10,990 nt of DNA. Origin: Faecalibacterium prausnitzii (GTDB lineage: Bacteria > Bacillota > Clostridia > Oscillospirales > Ruminococcaceae). Position 1 is the first letter of the stretch; each line of letters starts with the position of its first letter. The notes under the pieces are model-generated. The model did not search any database and was not told where the DNA came from. It worked only from the letters and a program-made list of their open reading frames with translations. The stretch is taken from contig DCCL01000220.1 of assembly GCA_002313795.1 (NCBI GenBank), forward strand, positions 8,665-19,654. The letters run 5' to 3'. Positions 4,944-10,990 of this stretch are shown here, piece by piece. The translations under genes and the position numbers were made by a program.

Positions 4944-5470
4944 CCGGGCGGCTGGTGGATATAAGTTTCAGCCTGAACCGCAAACAGCGTATCACGCTGG
5001 AAGTCGATTCCGATTTCCGAAACCTGTGGGACAAGCTGAATCAGGAACCGCTGCTGGACATTGAAATCAAGAAGCACCGCAACAAGCGCAGCCATAGCGC
5101 AAATGCCTATTTCCACGTTCTCGTCAACAAGATCGCCGCTGAAACTGGCGAATCGGATGACCTCGTGAAAGAGCGACTGGTTGTGTCCTATGGCACGGTT
5201 GCAAGGGACAAGGATGGCTGCACCGTGGGCTTCAAACTCCCGGTCAGCGTGGACGTTCACGACCTCTATAAATACACCCGCTGCTTCGATGTGCGGGAGG
5301 AGGACGGGAAATGGTTCAACTGCTACTTGGTTTACAAGGACACCAGCAAGATGGACACGAAAGAATTTTCGCACCTGATTGACGGTGCGATTGAGGAGGC
5401 CAAAGCCCTGGGCATCGAAACAGATACCCCGGAACAGTTGGCCCGGTACAAGGAGGAATGGTCACGATGA
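4940..5470 (+). CDS. NinB-like recombination protein
   Basis: 176 residues, start ATGA overlapping the preceding stop. Residues 44-66 (KKHRNKRSHSANAYFHVLVN plus KIA) resemble the conserved basic R-S-x-x-x-N-A-x-F/L helix of the NinB (lambda Orf) family. The end (KMDTKEFSHLIDGAIEEAKA, then LGIETDTPEQL) is also typical of clostridial NinB-type proteins. Lambda Orf/NinB is a mediator that binds single-stranded DNA and SSB and helps load the annealing or RecA-type protein. The position inside this module supports that role here. The middle (DLYKYTRCFDVREEDGKW) is not recognised. The call is by pattern only, so moderately sure. Confidence 0.7.
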   Translation: MTGRLVDISFSLNRKQRITLEVDSDFRNLWDKLNQEPLLDIEIKKHRNKRSHSANAYFHVLVNKIAAETGESDDLVKERLVVSYGTVARDKDGCTVGFKLPVSVDVHDLYKYTRCFDVREEDGKWFNCYLVYKDTSKMDTKEFSHLIDGAIEEAKALGIETDTPEQLARYKEEWSR

Positions 5471-5856
5471 AAGGCCGAATCGTCATCTGCGATTACTGCG
5501 GAACACCCGCAGACTTCGTGGACAGTTCGGTGGTTTACCACGGCCACAGCTTCGGCATGATTTACCTCTGCCCCAGCTGCGGTGCCTATGTCGGCGTACA
5601 CAAGGGGTCTGACAAGCCCCTTGGCCGCTTGGCAAATTCGGAGCTGCGCAGCTGGAAAAAGGCAGCTCATGCAGCATTTGACCCGCTCTGGAAATACGGC
5701 CCCTACCGTGGCCGCCGGAACGAGGCCTACCGCTGGCTGTCCGAGAAGATGGGCACTCCGATTGAATTTACGCACATTGGAATGTTTGATGTGGACCAGT
5801 GCCGCAAGGTAGTCCGCATCATGCGAGAAGAAAGGAACCAGTTATGGAAAATTTGA
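5467..5856 (+). CDS. DUF3268 zinc-finger-containing phage protein
   Basis: 129 residues. The ATG at 5467 is preferred because GGAGG (5452-5456) is 10 bases upstream and it makes an ATGA overlap; the in-frame ATG at 5458 lies nearly inside the ribosome site. The zinc knuckles are CDYC (C8, C11) and CPSC (C35, C38). They are followed by GAYVGVHKGSDKPLGRLANS, then WKKAAHAAFDPLWK and later IGMFDVDQC. That order (CxxC, CPxCGAYVGxH, PLGxLAN, HxxFDxLW) is the signature of DUF3268. No function is established that I know of; the family is common in phage and mobile-element replication regions. Confidence 0.85.
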   Translation: MKGRIVICDYCGTPADFVDSSVVYHGHSFGMIYLCPSCGAYVGVHKGSDKPLGRLANSELRSWKKAAHAAFDPLWKYGPYRGRRNEAYRWLSEKMGTPIEFTHIGMFDVDQCRKVVRIMREERNQLWKI

Positions 5857-6038
5857 TTGCTATCCCGACCATCGCTATCACGGTCGAGGAGTACAAGGCT
5901 CTGCTTCGGGCACAGACCGAGCTCGCCCTCATCTACCAAAAGAGTGCCAACGGCGATGCTTATGACACTGGCACTTTTGTGCAGGAGCTGCGGAACGCAT
6001 TTTGTAACGTCAGGCAGGAGGACACCGATGCTGAATAA
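5844..6038 (+). CDS. Small phage protein, function unknown
   Basis: 64 residues from the ATG at 5844, with AAAGGAA (5831-5837) upstream inside the end of the previous gene. After a short start (MENLIAIPTIAITVEEYKAL) it becomes helical and ends acidic (QEDTDAE). Short proteins with an 'I-x-V/T-x-E-E-Y-K-x-L' segment are frequent in phage early regions, but I know of no function. It overlaps the previous gene by 13 bases and the SSB gene by 11. Confidence 0.7.
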   Translation: MENLIAIPTIAITVEEYKALLRAQTELALIYQKSANGDAYDTGTFVQELRNAFCNVRQEDTDAE

Positions 6039-6573
6039 TTGCACATTTCAGGGCCGCTTCGCCGCTGATCCTGAAATGCGGACCACGCAGAGCGGTCTGA
6101 CGGTCGCCAGCTTCCGCATGGCCGTTGACCGGGATAATGTCGGGCAGGATGGCCAGCGGGCTACCGATTGGCTGAACTTCGTGGCATGGCGCAAGACAGC
6201 CGAGTTCGTTTGCAAGTATTTTCACAAGGGCAGCACGGCTCTTGTGGAGTGCCAGTGCCAGACCCGTTCCTACGAGGACAAGAACGGCCAGAAGCGCACC
6301 GCCACCGAGTTCGTAGTCCAGAAGATTCACTTCTGTGGCCCCAAGACGGAGCAGCGGGTGGATGATGGCGGCGAAGCACCGCCGCCGGGCTACCAGCAGC
6401 CTTATCAGCAGCCCTCCTACCAGAATCAGCAGCCGCAGCAGATGGGCTTCAATACCCAGAGCCAGCGGCAGCAGTGGCAGCAGAGTGCCCCCGGCGGGCA
6501 GCAAGCCGCCTACTCGCAGGGCAATCCTGACGATTTCTCGGAAATCGATGACACGGACGATTTGCCGTTCTAA
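6028..6573 (+). CDS. ssb: Single-stranded DNA-binding protein (SSB)
   Basis: 181 residues, start ATG at 6028 with AGGAGG (6016-6021) 6 bases upstream. Residues 1 to about 107 are the OB fold: NCTFQGRFAADPEMRTTQSG, then VASFRMAVDR, TDWLNFVAWRKTAEFV and the later RSYEDKNGQKRTATEFVVQK. A Gln/Pro/Tyr-rich flexible linker (about 120-165) leads to the acidic tip DDTDDLPF, the standard hook for SSB partner proteins. It coats single strands exposed in replication and recombination. With a complete tip it should work with host or phage partners, among them the RecA-like ATPase and NinB-like protein upstream. A clear bacterial/phage-type SSB. Confidence 0.97.
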   Translation: MLNNCTFQGRFAADPEMRTTQSGLTVASFRMAVDRDNVGQDGQRATDWLNFVAWRKTAEFVCKYFHKGSTALVECQCQTRSYEDKNGQKRTATEFVVQKIHFCGPKTEQRVDDGGEAPPPGYQQPYQQPSYQNQQPQQMGFNTQSQRQQWQQSAPGGQQAAYSQGNPDDFSEIDDTDDLPF

Positions 6574-6585
6574 GGAGGTCTGATA

Positions 6586-7437
6586 ATGGCAACTGGCAAA
6601 CGGTATTACTGGATAAAACTCAAGGATAGCTTCATGTCCTCGGACGAGATTGACTACCTTATGAGCCAGCCAGACGGTGCCAACTATGTTGTTCTCTATC
6701 AGATGCTCTGCCTCAAGACCATCAACACGGGCGGTTGTTTGGTGTCCAAAATCGGAGAGATGCTCATTCCTTACGATGCTGAAAAAATCCAGCGGGAGTG
6801 CAAGTGGTTCTCTCTGGCAACCGTCCGGGTGGCCTTGAATGTCTACAAGCAAATTGGTCTGGTTTTTGAAAACCCGGATGGGTCACTGTCAATCACCGAC
6901 TACCAAAATATGATTGGTAGCGAAACAGACTGGGCAGCAAAGAAGCGTAGACAGGCAATTCAAGCCGCAAATTCTCTACCGGCTACTGGGGAAACCAATG
7001 GGGACACAACTGGGGAAATTTTCCCCACAGAGAAAGAGATAGAGAAAGATAAAGATAAAGAGATAGAGAACAGAGAAAGAGTAAGAGATAACGGTAGTCC
7101 GGCTGTCGATGCTGGACTGGCGGAGATCATCCGCTCTTTCGAGGACAACATCGGCGGTTTCCCTCCGGCTGCAAGGGATTCCTTGATGGGCTGGCGGGAG
7201 ATTTTCACGGATGACCTCATTATGTTGGCTATCAAAAAAGCTGCACTGTCCGGGGTTCGCAAGTGGAACTACATCAACGGCATCCTGAAAGCATGGCAGA
7301 AAGAGGGCGTGAGAACCCTCGGCGATGTACAAGCCCGCGATGAACGGCGCAAGCCCCCGGCGGGCCAGCAGCCCAAACGCTCGGCATCTGATGACTACGA
7401 TGAAATTTTCGGAGAACTTTTAGGAGGCTCAACATGA
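6586..7437 (+). CDS. Phage replisome organiser (N-terminal rep_org domain, DnaD-like C-terminus)
   Basis: 283 residues; AAGGAGG ends 9 bases upstream of the ATG at 6586. The N-terminal domain (about 6-120) begins RYYWIKLKDSFMSSDEIDYL and continues with GANYVVLYQMLCLKTIN; it is the origin-binding winged-helix domain of phage replisome organisers. A charged linker (about 133-170: TGETNGDTTGEI, then EKEIEKDKDKEIENRERV) joins it to a DnaD/DnaB_2-like domain (about 177-243) with the typical YINGILKAWQKEGVRTL end. Such proteins bind the origin, remodel it and bring in the helicase loader and DnaB. The linker-coding DNA contains tandem 12-bp repeats that may be the origin itself. The next gene overlaps by ATGA and may encode the loader. 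Confidence 0.92.
   Translation: MATGKRYYWIKLKDSFMSSDEIDYLMSQPDGANYVVLYQMLCLKTINTGGCLVSKIGEMLIPYDAEKIQRECKWFSLATVRVALNVYKQIGLVFENPDGSLSITDYQNMIGSETDWAAKKRRQAIQAANSLPATGETNGDTTGEIFPTEKEIEKDKDKEIENRERVRDNGSPAVDAGLAEIIRSFEDNIGGFPPAARDSLMGWREIFTDDLIMLAIKKAALSGVRKWNYINGILKAWQKEGVRTLGDVQARDERRKPPAGQQPKRSASDDYDEIFGELLGGST
6987..7091. other. Putative phage replication origin inside the replisome organiser gene
   Basis: Three contiguous 12-bp direct repeats begin TGGGGAAA (6987), TGGGGACA (6999) and TGGGGAAA (7011). The last forms a perfect inverted repeat with TTTCCCCA (7020-7027) around a single T. Right after it, 7029-7091 is an almost unbroken A-rich purine tract with only seven pyrimidines, easily melted and strand-asymmetric. 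Iterons beside an A/T-rich tract, inside the gene for the origin-binding protein, is the known layout of lambda and several Gram-positive phages. TTCCCCACA at 7021-7029 also matches a DnaA box at 7 of 9. Function is inferred; the repeat could also follow from the peptide TGE/NGD/TGE. Confidence 0.55.
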
Positions 7438-8021
7438 CAGACACAAAACTGCGTGAGCTGCTGGTGGTCATTGATGACCATTATGGCCGCGCCCGCAGCT
7501 TGGAGGAACGCAAGGCAGACACCAAAATCTACATCCGGGCGTTCGGCTCCATTCCTGACGAGATCGTGGAAACGGCTCTGTATGCAGCGTTTACGCAATG
7601 TCGCTATCAGAATCAGCTGATTGTGGATTGGTGCGCCGAGATCAAGAAGCTGCTGTCTGCCCGACAGCCCTCGGCGAATGACCTCTGGGCGCAGGCTGCG
7701 GCAGCTGCCCGGAAAATCGAGGCAAATCTGTACTATCAGACCCACGGCGGCCTGATGACCAGCGAGGGCAAACTCACCGGGGAGGACTTCAAAGCCCGCA
7801 ATGCGGAGATCTTCGCCGCCCTCCCGGTGGCGGTGCAGCGGTGGGCTGGCTCCCCGGCAGACCTGTCGGAGATTTTCAGCAGCCGCAGCAGCGCAGACCT
7901 GCGCCAGTTCGTCAGGCCGGGTTTTGACCGGGCTGTGCAGGATGCCCCGGTTGAGAGTTTGCAGCCCCCGGCTCTGCCCGGCAGTGCAGCCCCGGCGCAG
8001 ATTGGAGGTGGTACGGAATGA
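7434..8021 (+). CDS. Possible helicase loader (G39P-like), unproven
   Basis: 195 residues; ATGA overlap with the replisome organiser and GGAGG just upstream (TTAGGAGGCTC). The first 75 residues are a compact helical domain (LLVVIDDHYGRARSLEERKA, then FGSIPDEIVETALYAAFTQC, then IVDWCAEIKKLL), like the N-terminal domain of the SPP1 G39P helicase loader/inhibitor. The rest is helical, ending in a Pro/Ala-rich disordered tail. There is no Walker A, so it is not a DnaC/DnaI-type AAA+ loader. Position directly after the origin-binding protein is where a loader normally lies, so the call rests on position plus a weak resemblance. It might instead be an unrelated replication accessory protein. Confidence 0.5.
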   Translation: MTDTKLRELLVVIDDHYGRARSLEERKADTKIYIRAFGSIPDEIVETALYAAFTQCRYQNQLIVDWCAEIKKLLSARQPSANDLWAQAAAAARKIEANLYYQTHGGLMTSEGKLTGEDFKARNAEIFAALPVAVQRWAGSPADLSEIFSSRSSADLRQFVRPGFDRAVQDAPVESLQPPALPGSAAPAQIGGGTE

Positions 8022-8578
8022 GGTTGAAAAGACCATTCCGCAGCCTGATCGTGTGCGTTTCGTGGGCGATGGTTGGCTGCATCCTCGCAAGCACGGCTTA
8101 TTCCCGGCGGGTGAACGAACTGGAAACCGAGCGGGACATCTACGCCAGCCGCTTCCAGAACTGGCAGACGAGGGCGATTGATGCAGAGGAAAACGCCAGC
8201 CAGCTTCAGACCGAGGTGGACAACCTGACTGCAGAACTGGCAGCGCAGACCGATTTGACCCTTACATACGTCGGGTCGTTCAGCTGCACGGCCTACTGTT
8301 CCGAGGAATACGCCCACATCTGCGGCGAGGGGCACGGTATCACGTCCAGCGGCGCAAAGGTGCAGCCGGGTGTGACCGTAGCAGCCGACACCAGCATCCT
8401 GCCCTACGGCACGGTGGTCTATATCGAGGATGTGGGCCTCCGGGTCGTTCAGGACACCGGGAGTGCTGTGGTAGGTAACAAGCTGGATGTGGCTGTAAAT
8501 ACCCACACGGAGGCTCTAAGCTGGTCTGGATGGGGTTCTCACAGAGTTTGGATTATTTCGGGAGGTGCGGAGCCGTGA
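8018..8578 (+). CDS. Membrane-anchored 3D-domain cell-wall protein
   Basis: 186 residues, ATGA overlap with the previous gene and GGAGGTG upstream. A basic start (MRLKRPFRS) leads into a hydrophobic segment (10-27); C21 after MVG gives a weak lipobox, so it is either a lipoprotein or a signal-anchored protein with the rest outside the cell. Residues 32-80 are a coiled coil. Residues 84-180 are a 3D domain, the double-psi barrel of lytic-transglycosylase-like enzymes: CTAYC, TSSGAKVQPG, VAADTSILPYG, VQDTG, NKLDVAV, with the three aspartates D124, D146 and D157. It should cut or bind peptidoglycan. Odd here, as it sits within a replication operon and not with lysis genes. Confidence 0.88.
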   Translation: MRLKRPFRSLIVCVSWAMVGCILASTAYSRRVNELETERDIYASRFQNWQTRAIDAEENASQLQTEVDNLTAELAAQTDLTLTYVGSFSCTAYCSEEYAHICGEGHGITSSGAKVQPGVTVAADTSILPYGTVVYIEDVGLRVVQDTGSAVVGNKLDVAVNTHTEALSWSGWGSHRVWIISGGAEP

Positions 8579-9327
8579 AAAAGTCATTTCAGACCGAAAT
8601 GGACGATACGCAACAGGCGGTCAGCCAGATTGTGTGCCTGTGTACAGCCATTGCGCTGCATCAGGAGTTCGGCGTTGGCAAGACGCGCCTTGACCGCATC
8701 ACCGACAGGATTCACGAGTTGGAGAACCAGAACACAGAGGTCATTATGACCCCGGATGCCAATGGCCGACCCTCTAAGGACAAGGCCGAGGCCATTCGGG
8801 AGGGCTGGTTGGCTGGGTATGTTTCCTCTGACTATCGCATCCCGATGCTGCGGGCACCTCGTGGGCGCAAGGAGCAGCAGTACCGCATGGCGGGCGACAG
8901 GGCCGCTAAAATTGCTTGGCAGATTTACGCCAAAGCGGTTATTGACATTCTGCACTATGGTCCAGAGCGGCTGGAACGGCTGCGCAAGGAAAGCCACGCC
9001 AATTATGAGCAGCTGAACAAGTGGGCGCACGAGGACGGTATGGATGTGGCAATGGAAAAGCTGCGCCGCTGCGCTGCTGATGCCATGCAAGCCCCGGATC
9101 TGGAAGTTACCGATATTGATGGCAGCAAGGATGCTGCGGAAGTGGACAAGGAGTTCCGCAAGCAGCAGCTGGATTTCATCAAGCGTGTCCGGGCGCAGAC
9201 CCTTGGGCGCATCGGTGCTACTGCGCAGCCTGTCAACGTGCTGGCTGACCAGAGTATGCAGGACAAGATTCAGCTGGTGATGCAGCAGGTTTCCCAGCAG
9301 TCTTTTGAACGTAGGAGGACGCATTGA
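8575..9327 (+). CDS. Conserved phage protein of unknown function
   Basis: 250 residues from the GTG at 8575, which overlaps the previous stop as GTGA and has GGGAGGTG (8560-8567) upstream. An in-frame ATG at 8530 lies inside the previous gene and has no ribosome site. The first part (VCLCTAIALHQEFGVGKTRL, then DRI) resembles a short 'A-L-H-x-E-F-G-x-G-x-x-R-L' motif seen in clostridial phage proteins; the GVGKT there is not a proper P-loop because no hydrophobic strand precedes it and no Walker B is seen. The rest is largely charged helix (EQLNKWAHEDGMDVAMEKLR and QQLDFIKRVRAQTLGRIG). Function unknown. Confidence 0.75.
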   Translation: MKKSFQTEMDDTQQAVSQIVCLCTAIALHQEFGVGKTRLDRITDRIHELENQNTEVIMTPDANGRPSKDKAEAIREGWLAGYVSSDYRIPMLRAPRGRKEQQYRMAGDRAAKIAWQIYAKAVIDILHYGPERLERLRKESHANYEQLNKWAHEDGMDVAMEKLRRCAADAMQAPDLEVTDIDGSKDAAEVDKEFRKQQLDFIKRVRAQTLGRIGATAQPVNVLADQSMQDKIQLVMQQVSQQSFERRRTH

Positions 9328-9328
9328 T

Positions 9329-9652
9329 ATGGCAAAAAATGAATACGGCGAGAAGCTGGACAGCAACGGTTATGCGCCCAGCATCCTCAGCAAGAGCCCC
9401 ACCTGTCTGATTTGTGGGCGATACCGCACGGCGCGGCACGAAGTCTTTTTCGGGCCGTACCGCGACAAGAGCAAGCAGCTTGGCCTGTGGGCAAACCTCT
9501 GCCCGTGGTGCCACCAGAACGGCGTGACCGCCGTACATACCAACCGGGAAGCTGACCTCCGCCTGAAAAGGTGGGCGCAGAAAAAGGCCATGGAGTATTA
9601 CGGCTGGCCGGAAGCAAAATTCATTGAGGAATTTGGGAGGTCGTACCTGTGA
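9329..9652 (+). CDS. HNH-like zinc-binding phage protein, possibly inactive
   Basis: 107 residues from the ATG at 9329; AGGAGG (9313-9318) is 10 bases upstream. CLIC (C26, C29) and CPWC (C58, C61) form a treble-clef zinc site around RHEVFFGPYRDKSKQLGLWA, followed by H62, H70 and N72. Phages of Firmicutes encode a family with the order CxxC, HHxFxG, LCxxHH, GVH, AQ, and a final E-F-G-R-x-Y-L, which is an HNH-type fold. Here the end KFIEEFGRSYL is conserved but the first His of the H-H pair is R36 (RHE), so catalysis may be reduced or lost. Placed just before the RuvC-like resolvase, it could act in DNA processing. Only the fold is inferred. Confidence 0.7.
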   Translation: MAKNEYGEKLDSNGYAPSILSKSPTCLICGRYRTARHEVFFGPYRDKSKQLGLWANLCPWCHQNGVTAVHTNREADLRLKRWAQKKAMEYYGWPEAKFIEEFGRSYL

Positions 9653-10158
9653 GCACCTGTCCGATTATTGCCATCGACCCCGGCAACGCCCAGTCTGGCT
9701 ACTGCGTGATTGACCGCGACACCCTGCGCCCGCTGGAATTTGGAAAAATCGACAATGCGGAACTGCTGCAAAAAATTTCCTCTGCCGGGGAGCAGGGCTG
9801 GCGGTGGGCGGTCATTGAGATGGTGGCCTCCTACGGAATGTCGGTAGGCCGGGAGGTGTTCGATACCGTCCTCTGGATTGGCCGCTTCTATGAAGCCCTG
9901 AACGCCAGTTGCCTGGTGCGGCTGCTGTGCCGTATCGAAGAAAAGCGGCATATCTGCCACGATTCCCGCGCCAACGATGCCGCCATCAGGCGGGCGTTGA
10001 TTGACCGATTTGCAGCCCATGACCTGAAAAACGGCAAGGGCACAAAAAAGAACCCGGATTTCTTCTACGGCTTCAAGGCCGATATGTGGGCAGCCTACGC
10101 TGTGGGACTGACCGCCATTGAGAACCGGGACAACGATTATCATTTTTCTGCTACTTGA
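9649..10158 (+). CDS. RuvC-like Holliday junction resolvase
   Basis: 169 residues from the GTG at 9649 (GTGA overlap, GGGAGG 8 bases upstream). The RNase H-fold acidic set is visible: D10 in IIAIDPGNAQSG, E57 in AVIEMVASYG, D110 in SRANDAAIRRALIDRF, and D145 in GFKADMWAAYAVGL. The length equals that of RuvC proteins. It cuts four-way junctions and branched DNA made by replication and strand annealing before packaging, so it completes the recombination module of the operon. No targeting or membrane segment. Family assignment is confident; resolution specificity is not readable. Confidence 0.92.
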   Translation: MSTCPIIAIDPGNAQSGYCVIDRDTLRPLEFGKIDNAELLQKISSAGEQGWRWAVIEMVASYGMSVGREVFDTVLWIGRFYEALNASCLVRLLCRIEEKRHICHDSRANDAAIRRALIDRFAAHDLKNGKGTKKNPDFFYGFKADMWAAYAVGLTAIENRDNDYHFSAT

Positions 10159-10172
10159 AAGGAGCACATATC

Positions 10173-10853
10173 ATGGATAACTCTTTGTCTGAATCCGCAC
10201 GTTTTGCAGTCTATCGCGAAAAGCTCAAGGGCATTTGCGAAGCGAATAACCTCAGCTACGTTTTCGTCAAGAACGCCTATCCCATCAAGCTGATCATTCG
10301 TCCGCTGGGCGGTGTGGGCGAACAGATGTCTATGCTGGAGGAAGCCACCGAGGACAACTACATTTCTCCGGGCGCATCTATTCTTTTCACCGTCAAGGAT
10401 GGCAACTTGACCTATCGCATGAGCAAAACCTTTACGATCTCCGACACCCTGTTCAATAAAATCAAGAACATCTTCAAGAATATGCACTACCTCTGGCTCC
10501 AGTTCTTCTTCCGTGAACTGGTCGAGGGAGGCAAGCTGGCAGCCTTGGGCTATAAAATGCCGGATATTCCGGAATCCACTAGCGAGCCCGACCTGCCCCC
10601 GGAAGCTGAAAAGCTGGAAGAAGTCGATGCGGAGGAACTGGACGAGGAAGATGAACCTGCAACGGATGAGCTGGCAAAGGCCACCGAGATTGCCCGGCAG
10701 AACGGCGGGGTCGCACAGGCGATGCTGGAGCAGCAGATGGGCGTGACCGCAGAAAAGGCCATTGATCTGCTGGACAGTATGGAATCCGCTGGCGTGATTG
10801 AGTTCTCCAACGGCCACTACACCCTCGCCGCTGCTGACAGCGAGGAGGAGTAA
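10173..10853 (+). CDS. Phage protein with C-terminal winged helix (FtsK-gamma-like)
   Basis: 226 residues from the ATG at 10173, with AAAGGAG at 10158-10164; the in-frame TTG at 10155 precedes that ribosome site. Residues 1-130 form a folded domain I do not recognise (YVFVKNAYPIKLIIRPLGG; ASILFTVKDGNLTYRMSKTF). An acidic linker follows (about 140-163: PPEAEKLEEVDAEELDEEDE). Residues 165-218 (LAKATEIARQNGGVAQAMLE, then QQMGVTAEKAIDLLDSMESA and GVIEFSNGHYTL) look like the winged helix of the FtsK gamma domain, which reads short DNA signals. No ATPase is attached. DNA binding is inferred; the role is unknown. Confidence 0.75.
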   Translation: MDNSLSESARFAVYREKLKGICEANNLSYVFVKNAYPIKLIIRPLGGVGEQMSMLEEATEDNYISPGASILFTVKDGNLTYRMSKTFTISDTLFNKIKNIFKNMHYLWLQFFFRELVEGGKLAALGYKMPDIPESTSEPDLPPEAEKLEEVDAEELDEEDEPATDELAKATEIARQNGGVAQAMLEQQMGVTAEKAIDLLDSMESAGVIEFSNGHYTLAAADSEEE

Positions 10854-10856
10854 CCT

Positions 10857-10990
10857 ATGGCAAAGGCAGCAGTGACCCGCAGCATCCGGGATGACCACCA
10901 GAAGAATTTCCTCAAAATCTTCAATGGCCTGACCGGGAAGCACAGCCGCTGGGAGATTTGGGAGGACTTCATTCTCCTGACAGCTATTGA
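10857..10990 (+). CDS. Phage protein of unknown function, cut by window end
   Basis: The ATG at 10857 follows the previous stop by 3 bases and has GAGGAGGAG upstream. 44 complete codons are visible and the frame is open at the right edge. The visible part contains NFLKIFNGLTGKHSRWEIWE and then DFILLTAI. The 'L-T-G-x-H-S-R-W-E-I-W-x-D-F' stretch is one I have seen in Firmicute phage proteins of unknown role. No function can be assigned from the fragment. Confidence 0.75.
   Translation, partial: MAKAAVTRSIRDDHQKNFLKIFNGLTGKHSRWEIWEDFILLTAI

Noticed and set aside
6361..6500. CAG-rich stretch in the SSB gene as a separate repeat element
   Set aside because: It simply encodes the Gln/Pro-rich flexible linker usual in SSB proteins, in frame and with varied codons.
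8684..8692. GVGKT in the protein at 8575-9327 as a Walker A loop
   Set aside because: It sits in a helical E-F-G-V-G-K-T-R-L motif with no preceding hydrophobic strand and no Walker B, so an ATPase call is not supported.

Overview
The window is the immunity and early (replication/recombination) region of a temperate phage or prophage, very probably of a moderately GC-rich Firmicute. Strong AGGAGG-type ribosome sites before almost every gene, the gene families and the codon style suggest a gut Clostridia host of the Oscillospiraceae/Faecalibacterium kind. The host is an inference from style; no host gene is present. One gene (the repressor) is on the minus strand and runs off the left edge. 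All other genes are on the plus strand, tightly packed with start/stop overlaps of 1 to 20 bases, and the last one runs off the right edge.

Region 1 (1-854) is the genetic switch: a two-domain XRE repressor, a divergent promoter pair, a small Cro-like HTH protein, and four copies of a 17-bp operator of form GTNGAC-N5-GNCNAC. Three copies lie in the promoter region. The fourth starts on the base after the Cro-like stop codon. Region 2 (877-1404) holds three small unnamed genes, including a 59-residue zinc-ribbon protein.

Region 3 (1409-2545) is the oddest part. A 207-residue protein ending in a glycine-rich loop like that of Cas5/6/7-type RAMP proteins is followed by about 510 bases with no credible gene. 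This stretch carries a degenerate repeat array: GC dinucleotides recur in steps of 5-6 bases for over 300 bases, with a higher-order 31-bp period at the left end. Neither period is a multiple of three, so it is not protein coding. This RAMP-like gene plus array pair is the best candidate here for something undescribed.

Region 4 (2546-3359) holds small phage accessory genes (DUF3846, an unnamed family, DUF6906). Region 5 (3388-6573) is a recombination module: a RecA-like Sak4-type ATPase, a PD-(D/E)XK exonuclease-like protein, a NinB-like protein, a DUF3268 zinc-finger protein, a small unknown and SSB. Region 6 (6586-8021) is replication initiation: a replisome organiser with a DnaD-like C-terminus, with a probable origin (12-bp iterons, inverted repeat, purine tract) inside its gene, and a possible G39P-like helicase loader. 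No helicase or polymerase gene is seen, so the phage probably uses host machinery or encodes these outside the window. Region 7 (8018-10990) holds a membrane-anchored 3D-domain cell-wall protein, an unknown, an HNH-like zinc protein, a RuvC-like resolvase, a winged-helix protein and a truncated unknown.

Inferred working model: the repressor holds the rightward promoter off through the operator set. On induction the operon is read rightward to start replication at the internal origin and to supply single-strand annealing, end resection and junction resolution. All calls come from reading the sequence; no database search was run.
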